NCBI GenBank assembly: GCA_024653385.1
Contig: JANLFZ010000153.1
Coordinates: forward strand, 1,124 to 12,473
Origin: Thermoguttaceae bacterium
Lineage (GTDB): Bacteria; Planctomycetota; Planctomycetia; Pirellulales; Thermoguttaceae
Length of the DNA: 11,350 nt
Reading direction: 5' to 3'
Shown here: in pieces, positions 1 through 6,568 of the stretch
Layout of the letters: each line of letters opens with the position of its first letter
How positions within the stretch are numbered: position 1 is the stretch's first letter
Position numbers and translations under genes: made by a program
Notes under the pieces: generated by a model
Database searches by the model: none
What the model saw: only the letters and a program-made list of their open reading frames with translations
Told to the model about the DNA's origin: nothing

Positions 1-32
1 CCGCAGTCTGCCGCCGGAGCAGCAGACTGCGG
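1..32. repeat. Perfect 11-bp inverted repeat at window edge, probable inverted loop
   Basis: CCGCAGTCTGC (1-11) and GCAGACTGCGG (22-32) are exact reverse complements around a 10-nt spacer. The repeat lies inside the glycosidase reading frame. Reversing the whole segment changes the minus-strand frame from SLLLRRQTA to SLPPEQQTA, which fits better with what I remember of this family. It may be a hairpin-mediated micro-inversion or a fold-back artefact at a contig end. Confidence 0.7.
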
Positions 33-274
33 CTGGCATCGACCACGTCGAGGGCCTGGTCGATCATCGCCGTGCGGTACCGCTTGACGACGTTTGCGGC
101 CATGTCGGTGTAGCCGATATCGAAGTGCGTCTTGAAGGCGATGATGACCTCCTCGACGCGTGGCGACCCATGGCCGTCCGACTTGGCGTCCGGCCCGTCG
201 GCCGCGCGCGCCGCGGCGGCCAGAAGCAGGAGGAACACGGCAAGAAGGTGCAAGGCACGTGCAAGGCGACTCAT
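1..274 (-). CDS. Exported GH38-like/DUF5054 glycosidase, N-terminal part only
   Basis: This is the 5' end of a gene running off the left edge; 91 codons are visible. Translation starts at the ATG complementary to 272-274, behind GGAGG with a 5-nt spacer. Residues 1-25 form a signal peptide: a basic start, a Leu/Ala-rich core and an ARAA-type cleavage site. The mature part opens with VIIAFKTHFDIGYTDMA, then a KRYRTAMIDQALDVVDASR helix. I recognise this as the start of the DUF5054/GH38-like glycosidases common in planctomycetes; the HFDIGYTD stretch resembles the HxDxG metal-site motif of GH38 alpha-mannosidases. A role on extracytoplasmic glycans is inferred from the family and the signal peptide. 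The last residues (SRSLLLRRQTA) look wrong for the family, probably because of the inverted segment at 1-32. The gene is divergent from the glycosyltransferase at 485. Family moderately sure; substrate unknown. Confidence 0.72.
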   Translation of the reverse strand, partial: MSRLARALHLLAVFLLLLAAAARAADGPDAKSDGHGSPRVEEVIIAFKTHFDIGYTDMAANVVKRYRTAMIDQALDVVDASRSLLLRRQTA

Positions 275-310
275 GATGGCCTCCGATCCCGTGTCGTGTC
301 TGTGGCTCTC

Positions 311-316
311 ATCATA
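311..316 (-). promoter_or_regulatory. Candidate -10 box for the DUF5054-like gene
   Basis: On the minus strand TATGAT (5/6 to consensus) lies about 37 nt upstream of the ATG at 274. The -35 region 17 bp further upstream (TTCGCC) is poor, so this rests mainly on the -10 box. It faces away from the TATAAT box at 437-442, giving a divergent arrangement. Confidence 0.35.
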
Positions 317-436
317 GCCGGCCGGCGTCGGGCGGCGAAAGCAGATCCCACCGCCGGTTCCTGCCCGACGACACCCAACCCTCGGCGCCGCCTGAAGTTG
401 CAGAAATGCTCCATTTCCCCCGCGCATTCGGGGCGC

Positions 437-442
437 TATAAT
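437..442 (+). promoter_or_regulatory. Consensus -10 box upstream of the GT2 gene
   Basis: A perfect TATAAT occurs 42 nt before the ATG at 485. The -35 position (TTTCCC, 414-419) is weak. Transcription would be expected to begin near 449-450, leaving a leader of about 35 nt that contains the GGAGG at 469-473. Confidence 0.45.
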
Positions 443-484
443 GAGCCGTATGCCCATTGCACCCCATCGGAGGCATCGTAGCCC

Positions 485-1234
485 ATGACGGTTCGCGTCC
501 TGACCGCACTGCCTGTATACAACGAAAGGCGCCACGTGTTGCCGGTGCTCGACGAGGTCCGCCGCTATTGCGATGAGGTGCTTGTGGTCGACGACGGCTC
601 CACCGACGGCACGCCGGAGTTGTTGGCCCAACGGAGCGACATCCATCGGGTGACGCACCCGCACAACCGAGGCTATGGGGCGGCCTTGATCTCGGCGTTC
701 GAGTTTGCCCTGTCGGGCGGGTACGACGTGCTGGTCACGATCGACTGCGACGGTCAGCACGAGCCGCAACGCATACCCCGGTTCGTCGAAGCGTGTGCCG
801 GCGGCGACGTGGACATAGTCTCGGGCAGCCGCTACCTCGAGCCGCTGCCCGGCGACAGCCGTCCGCCCGAAGACCGCCGCCGCATCAACCAGATCATCAC
901 CCACGAGCTGAACGACCGTCTCGGCCTCCGGTTGACCGATGCGTTCTGCGGGTTCAAGGCGTACCGCGTGCCCGCCCTGGCGAAGTTCGAGTTGACCGAA
1001 ACGGGCTACGCGATGCCGCTGGAACTCTGGGTTCAAGCGGTGGCGACGGGGTTGCGCATCGTCGAGCTGCCGGTTCCGCTGATCTATCTGGAAGAGGCGC
1101 GATCGTTCGGCGGATCGCTGGACAACGCGGAGATCCGCCTGGCGGTGTACCGCGACGTGCTCCGGCGGAGCATCCAGCGCGCCAATGCCTTGTGCGAGCG
1201 GTTGCTGGCCGGCGCCGGGGAATGCCGATCATGA
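485..1234 (+). CDS. Family 2 glycosyltransferase (polyprenyl-phosphate mannosyltransferase-like)
   Basis: A 249-residue GT-A fold glycosyltransferase. It has the GT2 signatures in order: PVYNE at residues 10-14, VVDDGSTDGT at 34-43, and a D87-x-D89 metal/nucleotide-sugar motif within DCDGQHEP, followed by SGSRY and LTDAFCGFKAYR further on. These resemble the dolichyl/polyprenyl-phosphate mannosyltransferase branch, which moves a sugar from a nucleotide donor to a lipid phosphate. No transmembrane segment is visible, so it is a soluble or peripheral catalytic domain without the C-terminal membrane part some relatives have. GGAGG at 469-473 supports the start. The stop overlaps the next gene's start as ATGA at 1231-1234, so the two are probably translationally coupled and belong to one pathway. 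Donor and acceptor cannot be told from sequence. Confidence 0.9.
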   Translation: MTVRVLTALPVYNERRHVLPVLDEVRRYCDEVLVVDDGSTDGTPELLAQRSDIHRVTHPHNRGYGAALISAFEFALSGGYDVLVTIDCDGQHEPQRIPRFVEACAGGDVDIVSGSRYLEPLPGDSRPPEDRRRINQIITHELNDRLGLRLTDAFCGFKAYRVPALAKFELTETGYAMPLELWVQAVATGLRIVELPVPLIYLEEARSFGGSLDNAEIRLAVYRDVLRRSIQRANALCERLLAGAGECRS

Positions 1235-2856
1235 GCCTCCCGGGGCGCGAGGTCCAATACCGCCAGTATCGCGCGCCGCGGGAGGACCGCGCGGCCCTGG
1301 TGGATCCGCCCCTGGACACCGCGGCCGAGCTGGTCGAGGCGAACCGTCGCGGGTTGGCGGGTTGCGACGTGGAGATCGGCGGGCAGCCGCTGGCCGAGTT
1401 GGCACGGCGTGCCCGCCGGGAACTGATCGCCGAGGCCCGCCGCTGGACGGCCCGCTACCGCGAGGTCGCCCCGGAGCCGGCCGACCCTGCCGCGCCGCTC
1501 TTCCTGGCAGGGCATCAGCCGCAGCTTTTCCATCCGGGCGTGTGGTTGAAGAACTTCGCGCTCGGGTGGTTGGCCGAGCGGCACGGCGGCACCGCGATCA
1601 ATCTGGTCGTCGACAGCGACACGATGAAGACGCACCTCGTGCCGGTCCCCTCGGGATCGGTCTTGCATCCGCAGGTCAGTTTCGTGCCGCTGGACCAGCC
1701 GGGCGAGGTGGTGCCGTTCGAAGAGCGTCGGGTCGTGGATGGCGCCACATTTCGGGACTTCGGCCGGAAAGCGGCGGAGGCCGTTACCCCGTTGGTGCCC
1801 AACCCGCTGGTGCGCGAGTTCTGGAGCCTCGCCACGGCGCGGCTTGCGCAGACCGACAACCTGGGCCAATGTCTGGCGGAGTCGCGCCACCAGTGGGAAC
1901 AGGGGTGGGGGTTGGCGACCCTCGAGGTGCCGCAGAGCCGCGTATGCCAGCTTCCGTCGTTTGCGCGGTTCGCGGCGTACCTGCTGGCCGAGGCGCCGCG
2001 ATTCGTGCCGGTGTACAACGAGGCGGTGCGCGAGTACCGGGAACTCCACGGGATCCGCAGCACGGCCCATCCCGTTCCCGACCTGGTCGTCGACGGATCG
2101 TGGCACGAGGCTCCGTTTTGGGTGTGGACGGCCGACGACCCGCGCCGCCGCCGGCTGTTCGTCCGGGCCCGGCGTGACGGGTTGGTGTTGGCGGATCGTG
2201 GCGGTTGGGAACAGACGCTGTCCCTGCGCGGAGGCGACTTCGATCGGGTGATCGAGCAATGGGTGGCCCTGGGCCGGCGCGTCAAGATTCGGTCGCGTGC
2301 CTTGGTCACCACGCTGTGGGCGCGGATAGCGCTGGGCGACTTGTTTCTGCATGGGATCGGCGGGGCGAAGTACGATCAGGTGACCGACGCGGTGATGGCC
2401 CGATTCTTCGGCATGCGCCCGCCGGCGATCTTGGTCCTTTCGGCCACGCTTCAGCTTCCGATCGCGCGGCGGCGAGTGACGCCCGACCACGCCCGGGCGA
2501 TCGACCGACGGCTTCGCGACCTCGTTTGGCATCCCGAGCGGTGCCTGGCCGGCATGACGCCCGACCAGGGGCATGGCGAAGTCGAGGTGCTGATCGCCGC
2601 CAAGCGTCGCTGGATCGAAACGTCCCAGACTCCCCAAAACGCCCGGATGCGCTGGCGCGAAATCCGTCGGATCAACGAAGCGCTTCAGCCGTGGTTGGCG
2701 GACGAACGCCAGCGGCTTCTGGCGTGCCGGGAACAACTGGCCTTGGCGCTCCGCGCCGAGAAGATTCTCGGGTCGCGCGAACACAGCTTCTGCCTCTACC
2801 CGGCAGAGACGCTTCGTGGTTTTTTCCGCGAGGTGCTGGGACCTGCCAGACCATAG
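1231..2856 (+). CDS. Conserved protein of unknown function, possibly BshC-like
   Basis: A 541-residue protein with no signal peptide or membrane segment. I chose ATG 1231 because it makes an ATGA overlap with the glycosyltransferase stop and has GGGG about 10 nt upstream; an in-frame ATG at 1222 lacks spacing for a ribosome site. Residues 91-108 read FLAGHQPQLFHPGVWLKN, and a D128-S-D130 follows. In order and spacing this recalls the GQQP...GP...K and later DHD motifs of BshC (bacillithiol cysteine-adding enzyme, about 540 residues), but the identity is weak. LFLHGIGGAKYD (371-382) is a second conserved-looking block, and the last about 100 residues are charged and helical, as in the BshC coiled-coil end. 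I recall similar uncharacterised planctomycete proteins. Bacillithiol or another cysteine-ligation function is only a hypothesis. The neighbouring GT2 enzyme is not BshA (a GT4 enzyme), which argues against plain bacillithiol synthesis. Confidence 0.85.
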   Translation: MSLPGREVQYRQYRAPREDRAALVDPPLDTAAELVEANRRGLAGCDVEIGGQPLAELARRARRELIAEARRWTARYREVAPEPADPAAPLFLAGHQPQLFHPGVWLKNFALGWLAERHGGTAINLVVDSDTMKTHLVPVPSGSVLHPQVSFVPLDQPGEVVPFEERRVVDGATFRDFGRKAAEAVTPLVPNPLVREFWSLATARLAQTDNLGQCLAESRHQWEQGWGLATLEVPQSRVCQLPSFARFAAYLLAEAPRFVPVYNEAVREYRELHGIRSTAHPVPDLVVDGSWHEAPFWVWTADDPRRRRLFVRARRDGLVLADRGGWEQTLSLRGGDFDRVIEQWVALGRRVKIRSRALVTTLWARIALGDLFLHGIGGAKYDQVTDAVMARFFGMRPPAILVLSATLQLPIARRRVTPDHARAIDRRLRDLVWHPERCLAGMTPDQGHGEVEVLIAAKRRWIETSQTPQNARMRWREIRRINEALQPWLADERQRLLACREQLALALRAEKILGSREHSFCLYPAETLRGFFREVLGPARP

Positions 2857-2884
2857 GTTGGGGCATCGTACCGACGTCTTGGCC

Positions 2885-2911
2885 GGTTTGTGGGGTTGCG
2901 CGCCGCAAACC
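2885..2911 (+). terminator. Hairpin after the GT2/BshC-like operon
   Basis: GGTTTGTGG (2885-2893) pairs with CCGCAAACC (2903-2911) over 9 bp with one G-T wobble and a 9-nt loop, 28 nt after the stop at 2856. There is no T-run after it, so it may be a weak terminator or an RNA-stabilising 3' stem. The rest of the 2857-3129 gap shows no convincing gene or promoter. Confidence 0.33.
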
Positions 2912-3129
2912 ATCCATCTTGCCTAATCCTTGCAGTCTTTGGTGAATGCGTCGGTCGATGCGCTGGGAAATGGCCACGCGCCGCAGTTCGCCTAAAGTCT
3001 GTCCAGCGGGCCAGACGATAACGGGGGTGACAAACTTTGCCGGTTGTAGCGTTCGTGCCGACGCTAGAAGGTCCAAGGACGGTAGCCGATAGCGGGCGAA
3101 CGCGATCCCCCAAGCGACGGAGGTGGCGG

Positions 3130-3366
3130 ATGAGTGCTGCAAACCAAGGACGCCCGCTACGTAAACTGCTGGCCGGATTGGCTTTGACAGCGGCGGTTGC
3201 CTTGACGGGGTGCCAAGTGGACGTGGGCGGCCAGATCTTGCCCAGCCCCTACTACATGACCGACGACGTGCAGTACTTCGCCCCAGGCCCTGAGTTCAAG
3301 TTGTCGAAGGAAGCGGCGGCATTGCGTGCGGCCCACGCCGAACAGGCGGCCCAGGCGCGGCGATAG
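3130..3366 (+). CDS. Small planctomycete-type lipoprotein
   Basis: A 78-residue exported lipoprotein. The start at 3130 is set by GGAGG at 3119-3123 with 6-nt spacing; longer in-frame starts upstream would put a charged stretch before the signal peptide. Residues 8-27 are a signal sequence ending in a lipobox (ALTGC), with Cys28 the predicted lipidated residue and Gln29 after it. The mature part is only about 50 residues: a GGQILPSPYYMTDDVQYF segment, then PGPEFKLSKEAAALRAAHAE and an Ala-rich helix. I recognise the DDVQYF...GPEFKL pattern from small conserved planctomycete secreted proteins of unknown function. It has no enzymatic motif and may be a structural or scaffold-binding envelope component, which is inference. 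It appears monocistronic: 207 nt separate it from the next gene. Confidence 0.85.
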   Translation: MSAANQGRPLRKLLAGLALTAAVALTGCQVDVGGQILPSPYYMTDDVQYFAPGPEFKLSKEAAALRAAHAEQAAQARR

Positions 3367-3573
3367 AACGCCACGAAACGGGTACATCGCCCGTCGGCGC
3401 TGCCGTCGGCCGCGCCTCTGGGGCATGACGGCGCACGGCAACGGGCATGCCGCGGGTGGAATGCCGATTCACTCGGACATCGTCGGGGGGACGATACTCC
3501 GCGTTGTTGACGTTCGGGCGGAGCGGACTGGCGTCGAGCCGCCCGGACGTCGGCAGCCGGAGGATGGGGTCTC

Positions 3574-3918
3574 ATGAACTTGCCCGGTCTCGAACTCTCG
3601 CAAACGGCTCAGCACTGGACGAACGTCGTGCTGATCTGGCTCGGCCTGGGCATCGTGGCCGGGCTGTTGGCGAGGTTCATTCTGCCGGGCCACCGCCCCG
3701 CGGGAGCCGCCGGGACGCTTCTGGTGGGCATCATCGGCAGCACGATCGGGCCCCTGGCCCTCTCGCTGTTCCATGCCGAGCCCGCTGCGACCTTCAATCC
3801 GATCAGCCCGCTGGGGATCTTTGCCGCGATTGGCGGATCGGTCGCCGCCCTGGCGGTCTACCGCCTGTTCTTGCTCTGGCGCATATCGGCGTGGCAAGAG
3901 GACGAGACGCTCGAGTAG
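3574..3918 (+). CDS. GlsB/YeaQ/YmgE family membrane protein
   Basis: A 114-residue integral membrane protein with three hydrophobic helices, roughly residues 17-36, 43-64 and 79-102. The segment VGIIGSTIG and the Gly-rich first helix (LGLGIVAGLLARFIL) match the transglycosylase-associated/GlsB-YeaQ family (PF04226), stress-related small inner-membrane proteins of unknown mechanism. It is longer than typical members (about 80-90 residues), with an extra polar N-terminus and a short acidic tail (EDETLE). The start is fixed by GGAGG at 3559-3563, 10 nt before the ATG. The last 61 bases overlap the 3' end of the convergent HTH gene. No promoter is obvious in 3367-3573, so co-transcription with the lipoprotein gene is possible. 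Confidence 0.8.
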   Translation: MNLPGLELSQTAQHWTNVVLIWLGLGIVAGLLARFILPGHRPAGAAGTLLVGIIGSTIGPLALSLFHAEPAATFNPISPLGIFAAIGGSVAALAVYRLFLLWRISAWQEDETLE

Positions 3919-4295
3919 CCTGGGCGTAGTTGGGCCGGCCAGACGCCCGCGCCACGCGAGATCTCGGCGGAAGCGGCCGGTCTCGAGAGCCCTCGGGAAC
4001 CCAACGGCGCTTCGCTTCGTCGCGTTGCGTGGTGGTTGCGCTGGCGAAGTTGGCAGGCCAGGCAAGGCATTTGCACCAGTCCGCCGCAACCGGGACAGCG
4101 AACCGGCTTGCCCCGCGGTGGCGTGTACTCGATGCCGGCCGCGCGACGGCGGGCCTCGTAGTCGGGCCGCCGTCCCGAGGCGATGGCCGCCACGGTGCCG
4201 CGGCTGATGCCCGTGCGGCGAGCGATCGCACGCTGCGACAGCCGACCCTCGGACAAGAGCCGGCGGATTTCGTCGACCATCGACGGAGCGATCAT
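3858..4295 (-). CDS. Helix-turn-helix/zinc-ribbon protein with extended C-terminus
   Basis: A 145-residue protein, second gene of a two-gene operon. Its ATG at 4295 overlaps the preceding stop as ATGA, and GAGGG lies about 9 nt upstream. Residues 6-40 form a resolvase/MerR-like helix-turn-helix (EIRRLLSEGRLSQRAIARR, then TGISRGTVAAIASGRRPDY), suited to DNA binding. A four-cysteine zinc ribbon follows (CPGC, then CLAC about 10 residues on). I recall the same HTH-plus-ribbon layout in short planctomycete proteins. After the ribbon the family-like part ends, and about 60 low-complexity residues follow. These begin where a palindromic repeat (3996-4028) is embedded, and the frame then runs on into the end of the convergent membrane-protein gene. 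The tail is therefore probably an acquired extension. Likely a small transcription factor, perhaps self-regulating; target unknown. Confidence 0.75.
   Translation of the reverse strand: MIAPSMVDEIRRLLSEGRLSQRAIARRTGISRGTVAAIASGRRPDYEARRRAAGIEYTPPRGKPVRCPGCGGLVQMPCLACQLRQRNHHATRRSEAPLGSRGLSRPAASAEISRGAGVWPAQLRPGYSSVSSSCHADMRQSKNRR
3996..4028. repeat. Degenerate palindromic repeat inside the HTH gene
   Basis: Left arm GGAACCCAACG (3996-4006), spacer GCGCTTCGCTT (4007-4017) and a decayed right arm (4018-4028). The spacer is identical, base for base, to that of the intact palindrome at 11270-11310, and the left arm differs from that copy's by one base. It lies in the coding frame just after the zinc ribbon. 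Confidence 0.65.
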
Positions 4296-4519
4296 CGCAA
4301 CCAACCCTCGTCGTCGTCGCGCTCGACCCAGAAATCGCCGTAGGGCGGTTCCTCGGGACTGTCGTCTTCGTCGAGCCGGAACACGTCCCAAATGCGGTCG
4401 TCGAGCCGATAGGGCTTCGGCCGATGCCTCGGACGCTCTTGGCCTTGGTCAGACCGGGAGCGGGAACCGAACGGTTGGGGTTGTCGGGGTGACTCGGGTT
4501 TGGTTGATCTGCGGCCCAT
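4292..4519 (-). CDS. Small acidic-tailed protein, first gene of HTH operon
   Basis: A 75-residue protein of unknown function. ATG 4519 is preceded by GGAGG with about 5-nt spacing; an in-frame ATG at 4609 has no ribosome site. The N-terminal half is basic and polar (MGRRSTKPESPRQPQPFGSR), and the C-terminal half is strongly acidic: a RLDDRIWDVFRLDEDDSPEE segment, a PPYGDFW motif and a DDDEGW end. There is no membrane or signal segment. The stop overlaps the ATG of the HTH/zinc-ribbon gene (ATGA), so the two are likely made in a fixed ratio. A small acidic partner could bind or block the basic DNA-binding protein, but this is inference from charge and operon context. I have the impression that DDRIWD...YGDFW-like small proteins recur in planctomycetes. 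Confidence 0.72.
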   Translation of the reverse strand: MGRRSTKPESPRQPQPFGSRSRSDQGQERPRHRPKPYRLDDRIWDVFRLDEDDSPEEPPYGDFWVERDDDEGWLR

Positions 4520-4630
4520 GCCTGCCTCCGCGGGGGGTGCGGTTTCCCTGGGGAACTGCGCCATCGGTAGTCCCCCAAGGCCCTGACGGGAACATCCCAG
4601 GGGGAACATCGCGGACGTTGCGTGGCATCA

Positions 4631-4659
4631 AGCCTAGCAGATACTGTACAAAAGTTCAA
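4631..4659 (-). promoter_or_regulatory. Sigma-70-like promoter for the acidic protein/HTH operon
   Basis: On the minus strand TTGAAC (4659-4654), a 17-bp spacer and TAGGCT (4636-4631) with a TGC extended -10. The predicted start near 4624 gives a leader of about 105 nt to the ATG at 4519. Confidence 0.55.
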
Positions 4660-4709
4660 GACCCCTTCTGGCCACAAGATGCCCTTTTTCTGCGACCCAG
4701 CGGGGTCTT
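4658..4709 (-). terminator. Candidate terminator stem after the DUF4838 gene
   Basis: AAGACCCC (4658-4665) pairs with GGGGTCTT (4702-4709), and CTGG (4668-4671) pairs with CCAG (4697-4700), giving an 8+4 bp stem around a 25-nt loop. It lies 38 nt beyond the DUF4838 stop. No clean T-run follows in that direction (TTGAACTTTTG), and the stem touches the -35 of the next promoter. Confidence 0.33.
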
Positions 4710-4747
4710 TGTGCGGGAGTACGGCGCGGAAGTCCTCTGGGGCAAAG

Positions 4748-6568
4748 CTAGGGTTTGGGTGTCAGGGCCGTGGTGACGCGCGTCCGGTACTCGTCGATCT
4801 TCGGCCGGCCACCCTCGTTCAGGTGGGTCAACCCGCTGGTCGCCAGGGTATCGAGGAAGGGCTGCATCCGCCGCCGGGCCAAGGCGATCAGGTTCTGGTC
4901 GCCCTCTTTGCCTCGGCCCAACTCGGCCAGCGCCCGCTCGACGATCGCGTAATCGACGCTCATGCGCGCGATGCGCACGCGGCGAAGCGTCTCGGGCTGG
5001 TCGGCCGTCTGCTTTTCGGCCTCGTCCCACAGTCCGTCCGCCGCGGTCAACAACTCGTTGCTGAGGTGCCGGCTGGAGGGCGGGGCCCAAATGACCACGT
5101 GGATGTTCTCGCGCTCGACGCGGTCGTGCAGGAGGTCGATGTACTTGCGGATCGGCCCGGCCGCCTTGCCGTAGTACGCCTCGAGGAACTCGTTCATGGC
5201 GACGTTCTCGTCGTAATCGGGGTTCCAGAGGAACTTGGCGGTCATGTATCCGCCCAGAGCCGACAACTCGCCTTGCGGCGTGTTATAGGTGTCCTGCTCG
5301 AAGATGCCCTTCACATTGTTTTCGATAAACAGGCGGATGTTGTCGTTTCGCACGCGCTGGTTGGGAAACGGCAAGAGGTAGTGCGAAAAGTCGGTCACGT
5401 AGTCCCACACCCAGAGCCGCTTCGAGACCTTGGCCCATCCCTTCAGGTCGGCCACGAAGGCCTTGTTCGCCGCGCTGTCGCACGTGGCCAACGGGTGCGA
5501 GAAACAGCACTCGATCGAGCAGAGGCGGATAATCACATTGGGGCGCGGACGCATGGTCTTCGGCGGACGCCGCGTCCACTGGTACGCCAACGTCTCGACC
5601 GCCTTGTCGGGGAACTGCTTCTCGGCCGCCTCGGCCACGCGGTTCACGAGGTGCAGCACGGGGGCCATCTGCGAGTCTTCCTGGCGGGCCAGGGCTTGGC
5701 ACTTGTCGCACTCGCAGTGCTTGTCGGTGTCGTTTTGCGACACCGAGAACACGAAGGCGTCGGGCTGGGCCTTCATCGCCGCCAGCACACCCTCGGTGCA
5801 TAGGCGGATCACGTCTTCGTTCGTGCAGCAAAGCTGCGCGTAGCCGTCTTGGCGCTTGCCGCCGACCAGCGAGAAGTACTCGGGGTGCTCCTTGAAGTAC
5901 TTCTCCGGCGGGACCAGCCCGGCAAACGTGTGGCAGAAGAAGCCGTCGCCGAAGCGGATCTTGCCGCCGTGCCGGGCCTCGAGGCGGCCCGCCGACGAAT
6001 TGACGCGGTTGCGCGCGCACCAGTCGCCGTCAAAGCAATCCATGGTGAACGGCTCGCGGTACTCGAGCACCGGGATCTTCGTCTCATTGAGGTCCTTGAT
6101 CGCCAGGCGCGGCATCTTCGGGATGCGGCTTACGCCTGGGGCGAACCAACGGCATCCCAGGTGGTCTTCCAACAGGCCGTAGACGCCGTACAGCGTCCCC
6201 CGCTGGGCCCCGCCGGCGATGATCAGGTGCGGCCCCGACGTGCGCAGCACGTAGCCTTCGAGGCCGAGGGCGCCGAAGTCGATGGCAACGCCGAGGGCCT
6301 TCAGGCGTGCATTGTTGCCCAGCACGATTTCGTGCGGGCCTGCCGGCTCCTTGTCGGAGACGATCGGCAGCTTGGCCCCCGTGATCTGTTCGAGAAAGGA
6401 CTGGAGTTCCGAGGCGGCGTATTTCGTCGAGGGCGAGGCGTCGTCGGCCAGCACGATTTGGAACGCCGTCCGGCCGCCTTCGGCCAGCACCAGTTCGCCG
6501 CCCCGGGCGGGCGCGGCGGGCAGCATTCCTACCAGCGCGACGAGAACGAAAGACAGACGGGCATGCAT
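4748..6568 (-). CDS. Secreted DUF4838 glycosidase-like protein
   Basis: A 606-residue exported protein. ATG 6568 is supported by AGGAGG with 7-nt spacing. Residues 1-24 are a signal peptide. Residues about 30-140 form an alpha-glucuronidase-N-terminal-like domain (SPSTKYAASELQSFLEQITG, then GTLYGVYGLLEDHLGCRWF), typical of proteins that carry a GH-like barrel behind it. The middle and C-terminal parts match DUF4838 (PF16126), with the hallmark SVSQNDTDKHCECDKC (Cys285, 287 and 290) and WDYVTDFSHYLLPFPN. Family knowledge suggests polysaccharide breakdown outside the cytoplasm, but no substrate is established. Length is near what I expect for the family and no break is visible. The gene is divergent from the periplasmic sugar-binding protein gene, so the pair may serve the same glycan. 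Confidence 0.87.
   Translation of the reverse strand: MHARLSFVLVALVGMLPAAPARGGELVLAEGGRTAFQIVLADDASPSTKYAASELQSFLEQITGAKLPIVSDKEPAGPHEIVLGNNARLKALGVAIDFGALGLEGYVLRTSGPHLIIAGGAQRGTLYGVYGLLEDHLGCRWFAPGVSRIPKMPRLAIKDLNETKIPVLEYREPFTMDCFDGDWCARNRVNSSAGRLEARHGGKIRFGDGFFCHTFAGLVPPEKYFKEHPEYFSLVGGKRQDGYAQLCCTNEDVIRLCTEGVLAAMKAQPDAFVFSVSQNDTDKHCECDKCQALARQEDSQMAPVLHLVNRVAEAAEKQFPDKAVETLAYQWTRRPPKTMRPRPNVIIRLCSIECCFSHPLATCDSAANKAFVADLKGWAKVSKRLWVWDYVTDFSHYLLPFPNQRVRNDNIRLFIENNVKGIFEQDTYNTPQGELSALGGYMTAKFLWNPDYDENVAMNEFLEAYYGKAAGPIRKYIDLLHDRVERENIHVVIWAPPSSRHLSNELLTAADGLWDEAEKQTADQPETLRRVRIARMSVDYAIVERALAELGRGKEGDQNLIALARRRMQPFLDTLATSGLTHLNEGGRPKIDEYRTRVTTALTPKP

Noticed and set aside
793..1230. Upstream extension of the 541-residue protein to position 793
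   Set aside because: This would overlap the glycosyltransferase for more than 400 bases and adds an Arg/Pro-rich stretch typical of a shadow frame. ATG 1231 has the ATGA overlap and a purine-rich site.
1084..2913. A 609-codon open frame on the minus strand, antisense to the BshC-like gene
   Set aside because: The composition is low in hydrophobic blocks and rich in Arg, Gln and His, and it has no motif. The plus-strand gene is translationally coupled to a clear glycosyltransferase.
3479..3495. Short perfect hairpin (ATCGTC / GACGAT with a GGGGG loop) between the lipoprotein and membrane-protein genes
   Set aside because: Six base pairs and no T-run; this is expected by chance in GC-rich DNA and not supported as a terminator or operator.
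3509..3514. TTGACG-like -35 element upstream of the membrane-protein gene
   Set aside because: No acceptable -10 box lies 16-18 bp downstream, so I do not call a promoter.
4622..5803. A 393-codon open frame on the plus strand opposite the DUF4838 gene
   Set aside because: It is a shadow of a well-supported secreted glycosidase-like gene, with no domain of its own.
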